Shown here piece by piece: positions 63,915 to 64,000 of a DNA stretch of 64,000 nt. Location of the stretch: positions 2,825,831-2,889,830 of the forward strand of contig OY754965.1 in NCBI GenBank assembly GCA_963576475.1, given 5' to 3'. Made by a program: the position numbers and the translations under genes. A model generated the notes under the pieces. The model did no database searches, was not told the origin of the DNA, and saw nothing but the letters and a program-made list of their open reading frames with translations. Origin of the DNA: Molanna angustata. Lineage: Eukaryota; Arthropoda; Insecta; Trichoptera; Molannidae. Positions within the stretch are counted from its first letter, which is position 1; each line of letters begins with the position of its first letter.

Positions 63915-64000
63915 ATTGTTCATTAATACACTTCCTTGCACCGTATGCGAGTGTTGAGTTTATTACCAGATGAAAATTATTTGTCGAAGTTTCATGGTAT
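63915..64000 (-). mobile_element. SINE/LINE 3' tail (TTGCC/GGCAA type), diverged, runs off the window
   Basis: ACACTTCCTTGCACCGTATG, AGTTTATTACCAGATG and AATTATTTGTCGAAG parallel 28423-28480 in the same orientation. The rest lies beyond the right edge. Confidence 0.5.

Overview
The window looks like a stretch of insect nuclear genome, most likely from a moth or butterfly. It is AT-rich, has short exons with GT-AG introns, and is packed with 5'-truncated non-LTR retrotransposons, tRNA-derived SINEs, fold-back elements and MITEs. It also carries a (TTAGG)n block (the usual insect telomere unit) and the GTAGGTACCTAC-type repeats common in Lepidoptera. I see no bacterial-type operon, no true tRNA or rRNA gene, and no CRISPR array.

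Only two conserved host genes can be supported, arranged head to head. On the minus strand are the first two coding exons of an Atg18/WIPI2-type autophagy gene (exon 1 at 9405-9478, exon 2 at 3758-3919). The rest of that gene must lie beyond the left edge. On the plus strand is a complete six-exon gene for a CCDC137-like nucleolar protein (11080-16586, 304 aa). About 1.6 kb separates the two start codons, and a dead LINE fragment sits in that gap. Both genes carry retroelement debris in their introns. Two further coding candidates are uncertain: a 47-codon ORF (56782-56925, minus) and a possible last exon (44087-44412, minus).

From 16.6 kb to the right end the window is almost entirely mobile or repeated DNA. 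Main blocks: an RTE-type LINE with 12-bp target duplication (17.2-18.5 kb); a Jockey-like fragment (19.0-19.9 kb); a cluster of fold-back elements (20.0-23.7 kb) including a 2.37-kb inverted repeat whose left arm was hit by a SINE; related repeats at 25.4-28.3 kb; SINEs and LINE tails (28.4-31.8 kb); a three-part satellite complex (32.7-36.7 kb) interrupted by a young Jockey-like LINE; MITEs and LINE fragments (37-46 kb); a longer LINE (47.3-49.1 kb); a LINE split by a hAT remnant (50.9-52.0 kb); a 32-bp tandem array (52.1-52.3 kb); a large repeat-poor but gene-free stretch (52.3-58.5 kb); and a second nested inverted repeat around (TTAGG)8 at 59.9-61.2 kb.

Many insertions are nested with perfect target-site duplications, so their relative order of arrival can be read directly. 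Several retroelement families share 3'-terminal hairpins or tails (GGTTGGTTGGAAGA/TTGCC-GGCAA; AGCGCC-GGCGCT; GCGTGATGGTATGTATG), which ties orphan SINEs and microsatellites to the LINEs that probably mobilised them.
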